Assembly (NCBI RefSeq): GCF_000620625.1
Contig: NZ_JIAW01000001.1
Coordinates: 186,001-250,000, forward strand
DNA length: 64,000 nt
Source of the DNA: Mycobacterium sp. URHB0044
Lineage (GTDB): Bacteria; Actinomycetota; Actinomycetes; Mycobacteriales; Mycobacteriaceae
Reading direction: 5' to 3'
In this document: one piece after another, positions 42,529-50,446 of the stretch
Layout of the letters: every line of letters begins with the position of its first letter
Position numbering within the stretch: position 1 is the first letter of the stretch
The notes under the pieces: generated by a model
Seen by the model: only the letters and a program-made list of their open reading frames with translations
Told to the model about the DNA's origin: nothing
The model's database searches: none
Made by a program: the position numbers and the translations under genes

Positions 42529-43104
42529 TTACGCGCGAAGCTGGACAACCGCGGCGCGGGCGAGCAAGGTGGCTGCGCGCTTGTCGACAGCAGCGTTGCC
42601 GAAGATTTGTCGGTACCAGAGCAGGCCGAATAATTGATCGATCGCCAAGGTCTCCGCTGTCTTGTCGATCATCTCCCCGCGTTGACGAGCCTGCGCGAAG
42701 ATCTGCGTCACCGCCGCGCGGCGGCTCGCGGAGAACTCGCCCAACAAAGTCATCGCATCCGCGTCGGCAAGAGCCTCACGCAGCACGCCGAGCATCACGG
42801 CACGCCCGCGTCCGGCACCCTTGAACGTGTCGGTGAGAAAGATCCGCAGATCCTTTTCAAGGTCGCCCGTGTCGGGAGTCGGCGAGATCACCTCCGCAAC
42901 GCTGACAAGCGCGTCCAGCAGCACCGCGCCCTTCGATGGCCACCACCGGTAGATCGTCTGTTTGCTCACGCCGGCTCCCTGGGCTATCGAATCAACACTG
43001 ATGGCGGAAGTGTCGTTCGACTGCAGTTGATCCACTGCGGAATCCAGGATTGCTTGTCGCGCCGCTTCATTACGACGACGCCCGGTGTGCTGACGTGCCT
43101 TCAT
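42529..43104 (-). CDS. TetR-family regulator
   Basis: The protein has 191 residues from ATG 43104. The helix-turn-helix is ISVDSIAQGAGVSKQTIYRW near residue 30, followed by a TetR_C ligand domain. It is divergent from the nitroreductase-family gene at 43164. An in-frame start 48 bp upstream exists, but the shorter form fits the family better. Likely regulates its own divergent promoter, where TTGACA (43128-43133) and ACTAGT (43136-43141) are seen. Confidence 0.85.
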   Translation of the reverse strand: MKARQHTGRRRNEAARQAILDSAVDQLQSNDTSAISVDSIAQGAGVSKQTIYRWWPSKGAVLLDALVSVAEVISPTPDTGDLEKDLRIFLTDTFKGAGRGRAVMLGVLREALADADAMTLLGEFSASRRAAVTQIFAQARQRGEMIDKTAETLAIDQLFGLLWYRQIFGNAAVDKRAATLLARAAVVQLRA

Positions 43105-43163
43105 GCCATCAGTATCGGGGTCCACGTTTGACAAGACTAGTAGTTCCGACAAAACTGGTTCCC

Positions 43164-43553
43164 ATGCCCCCCACGAGCATCCAGCGCAAGCGCCGCATCG
43201 ATTGGATTCGACGGCACGTCCTCAACCCGATCACCGTGCGCCTACCCACTCAGGTAGTGCTCGAGACCACCGGCCGAAAATCCGGCCTACCTCGACGCAC
43301 ACCGGTCGGCGGTAAGGTGGTCGATCGTCAGTTCTGGATGGTCGCCGGCGATGGCGAGTCCGCCTACGTGCGAAACATCAAGGCCAACGAAGCGATTCGC
43401 GTACGCATCAGGGGGCGCTGGCATGGGGGAACCGCCGTCTTGTTGCCAGACGACGACACTGTCTCGCGGCTCAAGCAGCTGCCGCGAATGAACAGCTCCA
43501 TCGTGCGCGCGATGGGCATCAAGCCGCTCACCATTCGCGTAGACCTCGACTAG
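43164..43553 (+). CDS. Deazaflavin (F420)-dependent nitroreductase-family protein (DUF385)
   Basis: The protein has 129 residues. It carries LETTGRKSGLPRRTPVGG near residue 33 and WMVAGDGESAYVRNIKAN, the core of the Ddn-like split barrel. Family members bind F420 or FAD and reduce quinones or nitro compounds. The ATG at 43164 is 7 bp downstream of a weak -10-like element, so it may be nearly leaderless. Partner TetR is divergent. Confidence 0.85.
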   Translation: MPPTSIQRKRRIDWIRRHVLNPITVRLPTQVVLETTGRKSGLPRRTPVGGKVVDRQFWMVAGDGESAYVRNIKANEAIRVRIRGRWHGGTAVLLPDDDTVSRLKQLPRMNSSIVRAMGIKPLTIRVDLD

Positions 43554-43586
43554 CGCCATGCCGGGCATGTGCTTGCAGTAGGTCCG

Positions 43587-43878
43587 CTACTCGGCGATGC
43601 CCTGGGCACCCTGGCCGTCGGCGGCGGTGGCGTTGCGCACGAAGGCGGTCTTGATACCGCCCGGGTGTACGCACGTCGTTATATGAACCCGATGTCCTTG
43701 AAATCGGATATCTCCACGTCGCCGTTGTGAGTGATGCCTGCGCTGTTGTAGACCTGATGCCCCACGCCGTAGTGGGCGACGACGTCGATGTCGAGAGCGC
43801 AAGACGTGCGCCTTTCGCCGCGACATTCAGCGCGAGGGCTCTGCCATGCCGGACCCGGCTCCGGTGATGACCGCGACT
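43587..43878 (-). pseudogene. Degenerate short-chain dehydrogenase, frameshifted and internally deleted
   Basis: Minus-strand fragments of one SDR are found in three frames: VAVITGAGSG, then RALALNVAAKGARLAL, then DIDV...QVYNSAGITHNGDVEISDFKDIGF, then directly TTCVHPGGIKTAFVRNAT and a stop. The catalytic Ser-Tyr-Lys part between the last two is gone. At least two frameshifts and a deletion of roughly 300 bp are implied. The rest of 43554-44047 holds no gene I can support. Confidence 0.75.
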
Positions 43879-44047
43879 CAGCCGGTGAATTGGTGCATCT
43901 GGCTTCAGCTTTCGTGTCGCGCGGACGCGTCAATTGCAAAACCGTTCCTACGCCCGCCCCCATATGCGCTCCATGAGGGAATCTGATACCGGCACACGGT
44001 CGTCACCGTGCACCAGTTGGTCGAGCAGTCTGGTGCGAGCAGTGCAG

Positions 44048-44476
44048 CTAGTCGGTGAACTCAATCCGTACCGATATGGGCGTGGTTTCGAGTGCTTGCG
44101 TCATCTTGTACCCGAGCCTGCCAAACTTGCGACCCCTGGCAACGACGTCGTCATCGGGCCGCAACGTCGCAGTTCCGGAGCGCCACTGGCTGCCCTGTCG
44201 CACACGGATCTTCGGGTTGTCGACGATGTTGCTACCCCATCCGGAGCGGGTGCCGTGTTGGCTGATCAGCCACGCCCCGGTGCTGTCGAACTGCACCGAC
44301 ACGGGTACTCGCCGCGCCTTGCCGGTCTTGCGACCGATGGTTTCCAGTTCGGTGGCCATGGCAGTGCGCACCCCCAGCTTGCTCAACCCCTTAACCGCCG
44401 GGTTGAGCAGGTAGCGGCCCATGAGCCGTTCTCTGCGGAACTTCCGAAGCGTCTTGTTGTCATTTGTATTCGGCAT
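44048..44476 (-). CDS. Second F420-dependent nitroreductase-family protein (DUF385)
   Basis: The protein has 142 residues. ELETIGRKTGKARRVPVSVQ near residue 43 and WLISQHGTRSGWGSNIVDNP match the Ddn-like core. GGAAGGG precedes the ATG at 44476 by 7 bp. It follows the small membrane protein gene (75 bp gap) on the same strand. Function as quinone or nitro reductase is family inference. Confidence 0.84.
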   Translation of the reverse strand: MPNTNDNKTLRKFRRERLMGRYLLNPAVKGLSKLGVRTAMATELETIGRKTGKARRVPVSVQFDSTGAWLISQHGTRSGWGSNIVDNPKIRVRQGSQWRSGTATLRPDDDVVARGRKFGRLGYKMTQALETTPISVRIEFTD

Positions 44477-44551
44477 TGTCAGGCCCTTCCCTATCTGTGG
44501 TGTGTTTGAAATTGGTGTTCTCTTCACGCACGGTCGTCGCCTCTCGTTGTC

Positions 44552-44953
44552 TCAGCGATCCGTCCGCCCGAGTAAGAGTGCGGACGTACCGGCGGCGACG
44601 GCCGACAACGCCACTCCTGGGGCCATCACCGTCGTCAAGCCGGTTACTTCCTTCCGTCGACCAGCCGCGATCCATGCTGCGGCGTCGACCGCATCCATCA
44701 GGATGTTGAGTCGGAGGAAATCCGCTGGGGAAGGGAAGCTGTCGAGCTTTGTCAGTCCAAGTGCGAGGGCGGCGTTGCGGATACCGAACATCCGTCCGTA
44801 GGCGACCGCCGGAGTGCCCGCTGTCCTCAAACCGAAGATGCGGGCCACGAGCGTTGGCGTGAAGAGGTGAGTTGCGGCGACGACGATGCGCCCAGCGATC
44901 AACATCTTCAGCGGAATGGATGACTTGAACACGTCAGAGTCGTTGTCGGGCAA
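44552..44953 (-). CDS. Small membrane protein, four helices
   Basis: The protein has 133 residues with three or four hydrophobic helices (for example IAGRIVVAATHLFTPTLVA near residue 19). It starts with TTG at 44953, supported by AAGGAGAG 5 bp upstream. It resembles small DUF4267-like membrane proteins. It is divergent from the HxlR regulator and probably its target, together with the downstream nitroreductase-family gene. Confidence 0.68.
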   Translation of the reverse strand: MPDNDSDVFKSSIPLKMLIAGRIVVAATHLFTPTLVARIFGLRTAGTPAVAYGRMFGIRNAALALGLTKLDSFPSPADFLRLNILMDAVDAAAWIAAGRRKEVTGLTTVMAPGVALSAVAAGTSALLLGRTDR

Positions 44954-45066
44954 GAGAGCTCTCCTTCTCGCCTACCGGTCGAGTGTTTGGAGTCGATCGG
45001 TCTCGGGGGCGATCGCACGAGGTGCCTTGTCGATGGCGGACGCCAACGGCGAACACGAACGTACCT

Positions 45067-45102
45067 CACTAGTGAATTACTAGCAACTAGTGGTATGCTA
45101 GT
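45067..45102. promoter_or_regulatory. Array of four CTAG cores upstream of the HxlR regulator
   Basis: CTAG occurs at 45069-45072, 45080-45083, 45087-45090 and 45098-45101, spaced 11, 7 and 11 bp. The first lies in the palindrome CACTAGTG and the third in ACTAGT. CTAG is rare in GC-rich actinobacteria, so the cluster is unlikely to be chance. Likely HxlR operators serving both directions. Confidence 0.6.
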
Positions 45103-45154
45103 CGACAACGGGCTTCGGTCGGCCGTCGTTTCGTACGAAGGGATGTGATGGAAC

Positions 45155-45535
45155 GTGGGGAAGTCGAAGGACGGCGAGGAAGTCGCGATAGAGCCGTATT
45201 GCCCCTACTTCGCCGCAGGTATGCGCTTGCTGGATCAACGCTGGACGGTCACCGTGCTACGAACGCTCGTGGCAGGACCCATGCGCTTTAGCGATATGTC
45301 CGCGGCCATCCCAGGAATCACCGACAGCACCCTGTCCAAGCGTCTCAAGGAGCTGGAGTCCGGGGGTCTCGTCACCCGGATAGTGCATCCGACGACACCG
45401 GTCCGAGTCGAGTACCGGCTCAGCGACATGGGGACCGCGTTGGGCGAGGTCCTCCTGCAGTTGAACGGATGGGCGCTCGAATGGATCGATTTGCCTTCGG
45501 ACGAGCCAGGAATCAAAAAAGCTCAGCCAGGATGA
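45155..45535 (+). CDS. HxlR-family winged-helix regulator
   Basis: The protein has 126 residues. CPYFAAGMRLLDQRWTVTVL near residue 15, RFSDMSAAIPGITDSTLSKR and VEYRLSDMG are the family hallmarks, and the N-terminal Cys may sense electrophiles or redox change as in relatives. Start GTG 45155. Divergent from the small membrane protein and the second DUF385 gene. Confidence 0.88.
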   Translation: MGKSKDGEEVAIEPYCPYFAAGMRLLDQRWTVTVLRTLVAGPMRFSDMSAAIPGITDSTLSKRLKELESGGLVTRIVHPTTPVRVEYRLSDMGTALGEVLLQLNGWALEWIDLPSDEPGIKKAQPG

Positions 45536-45795
45536 TGCCGGCTGGGGATCCCAGCGGGCTTGGATGGCGTGCGAGACGACTCTCGACGTCCACAGGTCGT
45601 GGTGCTTGGCGATCACTCGGCGGACGACATCTCTGAGATAGGCCGGTTGGCCACGTAACCTTTGAGCCCGACCGGCGACTGCGCGCGAACCTGGCTAACC
45701 CCGACGAGTGATTTGTTGACTGACGTCTCCCGCGGACGATTGGAATTGAGAACCTCCAGTACCGGATCTGACGTGTCGAAGTAACGTGGTCGGGC

Positions 45796-47250
45796 GTGAC
45801 GAGCCTGCGGACCACCTCTGGTAGCCAGCGCATCTCACCGTTCGCCGCTGGCGCAGTATTGCCCATTGCTGCGGTTACCGCCGTATTGCATTGTGTCGCA
45901 GGCGTCTTGGTGGACGGCTACTGGTTCGACGAGGTTTACATGCTGGCCATCGGCCGCTTTCACCTCGACTGGGGATCGGCCGATCAACCACCCATGGCGC
46001 CGGCGCTGGCCTCGTTGGCCGACGCAGTCGCACCGGGTTCGCTGGTCGTGCTGCGCATCTCCGCCGTGCTCTCGACTGCCGGAGGCGTCGTGCTTGCCGG
46101 CGTCATCGCCCGTGAACTCGGATGTGACCGGTGTGCACAGGGATTGACCGCTGTAGCGCAGGCGACGGGAATCTGGACCACGCTGTTCGGCCACTGGCTG
46201 ACGCCCTACACTCTGGAGCCCGCCCAGTGGCTGTTAATGATCTGGTTGCTGATGCGGTGGGTTCGGGTGCGCGACGACCGTCTGCTGCTCGCGCTCGGCG
46301 CCATTGCCGGTATCGCGGCATTGAACAAGTTTCAGGCGCTGTTGCTGTGTGCCGTGCTGGCGGTTGCGATTGCCGCTGTTGGGCCGCGCGAATTGCTGCG
46401 GAGGCCGATGCTGTGGGCGGGCGCGGGCGTCGCCGTGGTGATCGCGGCGCCGACGCTGGTGTGGCAACAGCGGCATGGATGGCCGCAAGTGCGTATGGTG
46501 CCGGTCGTCGCAGGCGAAGCCGAGGCTCTCTACGGTGGGCGCCCCGGCATCGCGGTGCAGCTGATCGCATCCGCGGGCGTGCTCGGAGCAGCCTTGGTGT
46601 TGTACGGCCTCTGGCGACTATTCCGCAACGACGAACTGCGTGACTACCGCTTCATCGGCGTCGCGTTCGTGATGCTGTATGCGGTGTTCGTGGCCACCGC
46701 CGGTCGCCCGTACTACCTCGCGGGCCTCTACGCACCGTTGGCCGCAGCAGGTGCGCTTGGGTTGCAGCGGCGCCGACAGACCGGCCCGAGCAGGCTGCGG
46801 TGGTTCGTCTGGCCCGGCTTGGCCCTGAGCGTGGCGGTGGCCGTCGGGACGCTGATCCTCTCGGTGTCGATCGTGCGTTCCGATGTCGGCGAGCAGATCG
46901 CCCAACGAACCGCAGCTGCGTATCACGCGCTGCCCCAGGGAAGACGTGACCGCACTGTGGTTTTCGGCGATTCCTACATCATCGCCGCCTATCTCGACGG
47001 CTACTCTGGGCGCTACCAACTGCCGCACGCCTACAGCGCCAACCGCAGCTACGGGTACTTCCCGCCACCACCTCCCGACCATGACGCGGTGCTTTACGTT
47101 GGACGCGATCCCGACGAGCTACGGCCGTACTTCAAGGACGTACGCACCGTCGGTGACGTCGGCGACGAAATGCACGCATATCTGCTGACGGGGCAACGAC
47201 AGCCGTGGGACGCGATCTGGCCGCGGTTGCGGACGTTGACGGTGTCCTGA
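45796..47250 (+). CDS. GT39/ArnT-like membrane glycosyltransferase
   Basis: The protein has 484 residues and about ten membrane helices. The first extracytoplasmic loop has GYWFDEVYMLAIGRFHL (Asp-Glu pair typical of GT-C enzymes), then GSADQPPMAPALA. The C-terminal 130 residues form a soluble domain (VVFGDSYIIAAYLDGYSG). Such enzymes move sugars from polyprenyl-phosphate donors outside the membrane. Acceptor unknown. The 260 bp before its GTG hold no gene I can support. Confidence 0.8.
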   Translation: MTSLRTTSGSQRISPFAAGAVLPIAAVTAVLHCVAGVLVDGYWFDEVYMLAIGRFHLDWGSADQPPMAPALASLADAVAPGSLVVLRISAVLSTAGGVVLAGVIARELGCDRCAQGLTAVAQATGIWTTLFGHWLTPYTLEPAQWLLMIWLLMRWVRVRDDRLLLALGAIAGIAALNKFQALLLCAVLAVAIAAVGPRELLRRPMLWAGAGVAVVIAAPTLVWQQRHGWPQVRMVPVVAGEAEALYGGRPGIAVQLIASAGVLGAALVLYGLWRLFRNDELRDYRFIGVAFVMLYAVFVATAGRPYYLAGLYAPLAAAGALGLQRRRQTGPSRLRWFVWPGLALSVAVAVGTLILSVSIVRSDVGEQIAQRTAAAYHALPQGRRDRTVVFGDSYIIAAYLDGYSGRYQLPHAYSANRSYGYFPPPPPDHDAVLYVGRDPDELRPYFKDVRTVGDVGDEMHAYLLTGQRQPWDAIWPRLRTLTVS

Positions 47251-47279
47251 ACCGTTCCACGACACGCTTCGAAACGCTC

Positions 47280-48128
47280 TCAGAACAGGTCCGGCGTTGA
47301 CGGCGGCACGTCGTCGAGAAAAGCAGTCACCATCGGCACCAGTACTGCCGACTGCCCAGAAATGCCGATGTGCGACGTCGCCGGCAGGATCATGAGGCGG
47401 GCGGCTGGAACCCCCTGCAGCATCCCCGTAGCTGCCGCTTCCTCGTCGCCGCCACCGCGCAGCGCGAACATCGCCAGCGCATGCTCGGGCTTCACGCCAT
47501 CCGCATCTCCGACGATCACCATCGTCTTCGCGGTGATCGAGCGCATCTCGTCGTCGCTGATGTTCTGGTCGTCGATGTTCAACACCTTCATCTTCTCGAC
47601 ATAGGTGTCGAACGCCTTGGCGTCCGCGGTGTGCTCCTTGAACGCCTTCTCGACGGGTGTACCGGCGAACGCGTCGGCGCTGAGACCTCCGATGGCGTCG
47701 AACACCGACGGGTACCAGCCGTCCTTGCGGTAGGTGGCGGACAGTGAGACCAGCTTGTCGACGAGTGTTGGGTGACGGATTGCGAGCTGCAGCGCGACGC
47801 CGCCGCCCTGCGAGTAACCCATCACGTCCGCGCGCTCAACCATCAAGGCGCGCAACAACTCCGCCGCATCGTCGGCGAACTGCTCGTACGACATCGCACG
47901 TGAGGTATCCGGGGTGCGGCCGTGCCCCTGTTGATCGAAGACGATCACAGCACGCTCGCCCACGAAGGCGGACACCCACGACGCCATCGAGCCGGTGGCC
48001 ATGAACGCACCAGGGATGAGCAGCAACGGGAGCGTTTTCGACGTACCGAGCTCACCGTGCACCTCGTAGTAGAGGTTCAAGCCGTTGATCGGCAGGTGGC
48101 CACTGTGTGACGGCGTCGCTCCCATCAT
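47280..48128 (-). CDS. Alpha/beta hydrolase
   Basis: The protein has 282 residues. The oxyanion region LLIPGAFMATGSM near residue 36, the acid-strand FDQQGHGRTPD, the nucleophile elbow GYSQGGG near residue 104 and the late histidine in PATSHIGISG are visible. It may be an esterase or a lactonase. Two ATGs (48128 and 48125) are possible. It is in the same direction as the SDR at 48238, after about 110 bp with no gene. Confidence 0.85.
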   Translation of the reverse strand: MMGATPSHSGHLPINGLNLYYEVHGELGTSKTLPLLLIPGAFMATGSMASWVSAFVGERAVIVFDQQGHGRTPDTSRAMSYEQFADDAAELLRALMVERADVMGYSQGGGVALQLAIRHPTLVDKLVSLSATYRKDGWYPSVFDAIGGLSADAFAGTPVEKAFKEHTADAKAFDTYVEKMKVLNIDDQNISDDEMRSITAKTMVIVGDADGVKPEHALAMFALRGGGDEEAAATGMLQGVPAARLMILPATSHIGISGQSAVLVPMVTAFLDDVPPSTPDLF

Positions 48129-48237
48129 TCACTCCTATTGCTTTGGCCCGGAATGTCGTCTGATGTGTTGACCGGGCGCGGAGCTGCAAATCATCGACGC
48201 CACGACCACATCCCTCACATCGGGACGACCTCGGCGT

Positions 48238-49053
48238 TCAGGCGGGCAGTCGGTTGAGCTTGCGCACCTGGCGGTCGAAAATGCGCCACGGGACCAAGCG
48301 GCGCATGATGCTGACGCGCCGTGCCATGCCGACGGGATAGCGCATCTTCGGCTTGGAATCGGTCGACGCGGCGACGATCGCCTTGGCCACGAGGGCTGGG
48401 TCGTCGCCGCCCTTGATCTGGTCCACCATGTTCTGCTCGAAGACCTCACGCTGCTTGGCGTAGACGTTCAGGGGCATGTCTGCGCGGACGCTGTTGGCTT
48501 CGAAAGCCGTATTTGTATATGCGGGTTCGACGAGCAGGGCCCGCACGCCGTACTGGCGGACCTCGTGGTCGACGGATTCCGTGTAGCCCTCGACTGCGTG
48601 CTTGGAGGCGACGTATGTCGCCATGTAGGGCTGAGGTATCAACCCGAGGACCGACGAGATGTTGATGATGCGTCCGCTTCCCTGGGCGCGCATGTGCGGC
48701 AAGACGGCGTTCGTCATGCGGATGACGCCGAAGACGTTGATGCCGAAGACGTTTTGTGCCGCGGCAATGGAGTTCTCCTCGGCGGCGCCTGCCGACCCGA
48801 TGCCGGCGTTGTTGACCAGCACGTCGATGCGCCCGAAGCGTTGGATCACCTGCCCGACAGCGGCGGTGACCGACTCGTCGCTGGCGACGTCGAGGTCGAG
48901 GAAGGTCACACCGTTGACGGGCGTCACGCGTGCGGTGTTGCGGCTGGTTCCGATCACCTCGAATCCTGCCTGGACCAGGGCGGTCGCGGCCGTCTTTCCA
49001 ATGCCGGAGGACGCGCCGGTTACGAGGGCTATCGGTCGTTTCGCGGTAATCAT
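48238..49053 (-). CDS. Short-chain dehydrogenase/reductase
   Basis: The protein has 271 residues from ATG 49053, with AAGGAG 6 bp upstream. TGASSGIGKT near residue 12, NNAG near residue 81, ISSVLGLIPQPYMATYVASK (Ser and YxxxK) near residue 136. Divergent from a TetR gene 165 bp away, with a palindrome between; followed by an alpha/beta hydrolase. Substrate unknown. Confidence 0.86.
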   Translation of the reverse strand: MITAKRPIALVTGASSGIGKTAATALVQAGFEVIGTSRNTARVTPVNGVTFLDLDVASDESVTAAVGQVIQRFGRIDVLVNNAGIGSAGAAEENSIAAAQNVFGINVFGVIRMTNAVLPHMRAQGSGRIINISSVLGLIPQPYMATYVASKHAVEGYTESVDHEVRQYGVRALLVEPAYTNTAFEANSVRADMPLNVYAKQREVFEQNMVDQIKGGDDPALVAKAIVAASTDSKPKMRYPVGMARRVSIMRRLVPWRIFDRQVRKLNRLPA

Positions 49054-49100
49054 GAGCTCCTTACTGAGTGGGTTGCGCGGCGCCGCTCGGCGTCGGCGCG

Positions 49101-49116
49101 GATACATATGTGTATC
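49101..49116. promoter_or_regulatory. Palindrome between the SDR and TetR genes
   Basis: GATACATATGTGTATC is a 16-bp near-perfect palindrome (one mismatched pair) in the divergent promoter region. Likely operator of the TetR at 49218. Confidence 0.55.
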
Positions 49117-49217
49117 ACTTAGCTCATCAACCGTGACATATCCGAATCTATTTCCGCGGTATTAGTAACGGTGGCGTAACCTTTATGGAAGGTGGTCCAC
49201 AGACGTGAGGAGGCGCC

Positions 49218-49790
49218 ATGGCTCGAGCACTGCGTGCAGATGCCGAGCGAAGTGTGCGCGCCATCCTGGAAGCGGCCGAGCGTGTACTGGCCGACGACGC
49301 AGGCGCCTCGATGGAGCAGATCGCCGAGGCGGCCGGGCTGACCCGGATCACGGTGCATCGCCGGTTCGCGAACCGGCAGGCGCTGCTAGAGGCGCTATCC
49401 GTCTCCGCGATGCAGCAGCTGCTGGACGCCATCGAAGAGGCCCGGCCCAATTCCGCACCCGCGCTCGTCGCAATGTACCGGGTCACCGCGAACGTGCTGC
49501 GGGTCAAGAGCGCGTGGCGATTCACCCTCAGCCACAACGCTTCCCTCAGCGAAGCGGCGGCCGCGCTCTGGGCCGACATCGATGCCCACACCATCGACCT
49601 CATGGCCCGCGCGCAACGCGAGGGGCTCATCGCGCCGACCACCGACCTGGAGTGGATGCGACAGGTGTACTACGCCCTGATGACCGAAGCGCTGAACAGG
49701 CCTGGCGCAAAGCAGGATTCAGAAGACCTCGACGCCCTGGCCACGCTCGTCATCGACACGCTCCTGCACGGCGGCGGACCGCGCGGCTAG
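49218..49790 (+). CDS. TetR-family regulator
   Basis: The protein has 190 residues. The helix-turn-helix SMEQIAEAAGLTRITVHRRF near residue 34 is clear. GAGG lies 7 bp before the ATG. It is divergent from the SDR gene and convergent with the padC gene (stops 8 bp apart). Its target is most likely the SDR-hydrolase operon. Confidence 0.86.
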   Translation: MARALRADAERSVRAILEAAERVLADDAGASMEQIAEAAGLTRITVHRRFANRQALLEALSVSAMQQLLDAIEEARPNSAPALVAMYRVTANVLRVKSAWRFTLSHNASLSEAAAALWADIDAHTIDLMARAQREGLIAPTTDLEWMRQVYYALMTEALNRPGAKQDSEDLDALATLVIDTLLHGGGPRG

Positions 49791-49798
49791 TCCCGACC

Positions 49799-50317
49799 TC
49801 AGTTCGTTCGGTCGGCCCAGCCCGGCGGTAGCTCGCCGGGTGCCACGTCGATGACCGATTCGTCGTCGGCACCGACGTGTTCGAAGAGCGTGATGTAGGC
49901 GAACTCCGGGACGACGTAGATCGGATAGGTCGGGCCTTCGTCGCGGTAGGCCTGCATCTCGTCGAGGTGGTCGTTCTGGAAGCACACCGTGCGCTCACCG
50001 TGTTCGCGGATCCACTGCGGGAAGAAGATCACGCCGTGCAGCCGGCGCTTGGCCGGCATCACGTTGACGGCCACCGACGTGCCGGTGGGCTCGGTCCAGG
50101 ACACCTTGAAGCTGTCGTCGTCCAGTTGAACGAGGTCGACCTCTTGGCCCTTGACCCAACGCCCGCCGACGTGTCCGGAGTGGATGCGGTAGTCGATCGT
50201 GCGCTCGTTCTTGACGTACATCTCGTACTGCCAACCGTTGGCGTAGGTGTAGATGAACCGATGCCCGACGATGCCGGACAGATCTTGTGGCGGAACGGGG
50301 TCGTTGACTGTGGGCAT
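49799..50317 (-). CDS. padC: Phenolic acid decarboxylase
   Basis: The protein has 172 residues, typical for the family. [20 protein letters not shown] near residue 15, [14 protein letters not shown] and VIFFPQWI match PadC; the conserved Tyr and Glu of the active site are present in the region of residues 22-75. It removes CO2 from p-coumaric, ferulic or caffeic acid to give vinylphenols without cofactor. Divergent from the amidase gene 129 bp away. No padR is seen in the window. Confidence 0.9.
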   Translation of the reverse strand: MPTVNDPVPPQDLSGIVGHRFIYTYANGWQYEMYVKNERTIDYRIHSGHVGGRWVKGQEVDLVQLDDDSFKVSWTEPTGTSVAVNVMPAKRRLHGVIFFPQWIREHGERTVCFQNDHLDEMQAYRDEGPTYPIYVVPEFAYITLFEHVGADDESVIDVAPGELPPGWADRTN

Positions 50318-50446
50318 GTATCGCTTTCCGTCGGAGGGCAGGTCGACACATGCCCGCTCCGAGCGGTCTCAAACACCAGATGCTGGCAGAGTCATGACGG
50401 CGTCGCCGCTGGGTCTTGGCGGGCGGCAGGAAAGGAAGGGTGTCCC

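Noticed and set aside
45257..45616. Minus-strand frame opposite the HxlR gene whose first part (VVRRVIAKHHDLWTSRVVS) looks protein-like
   Set aside because: Only about 40 residues look coding and the rest is antisense to the HxlR gene; it might be a remnant but cannot be supported.
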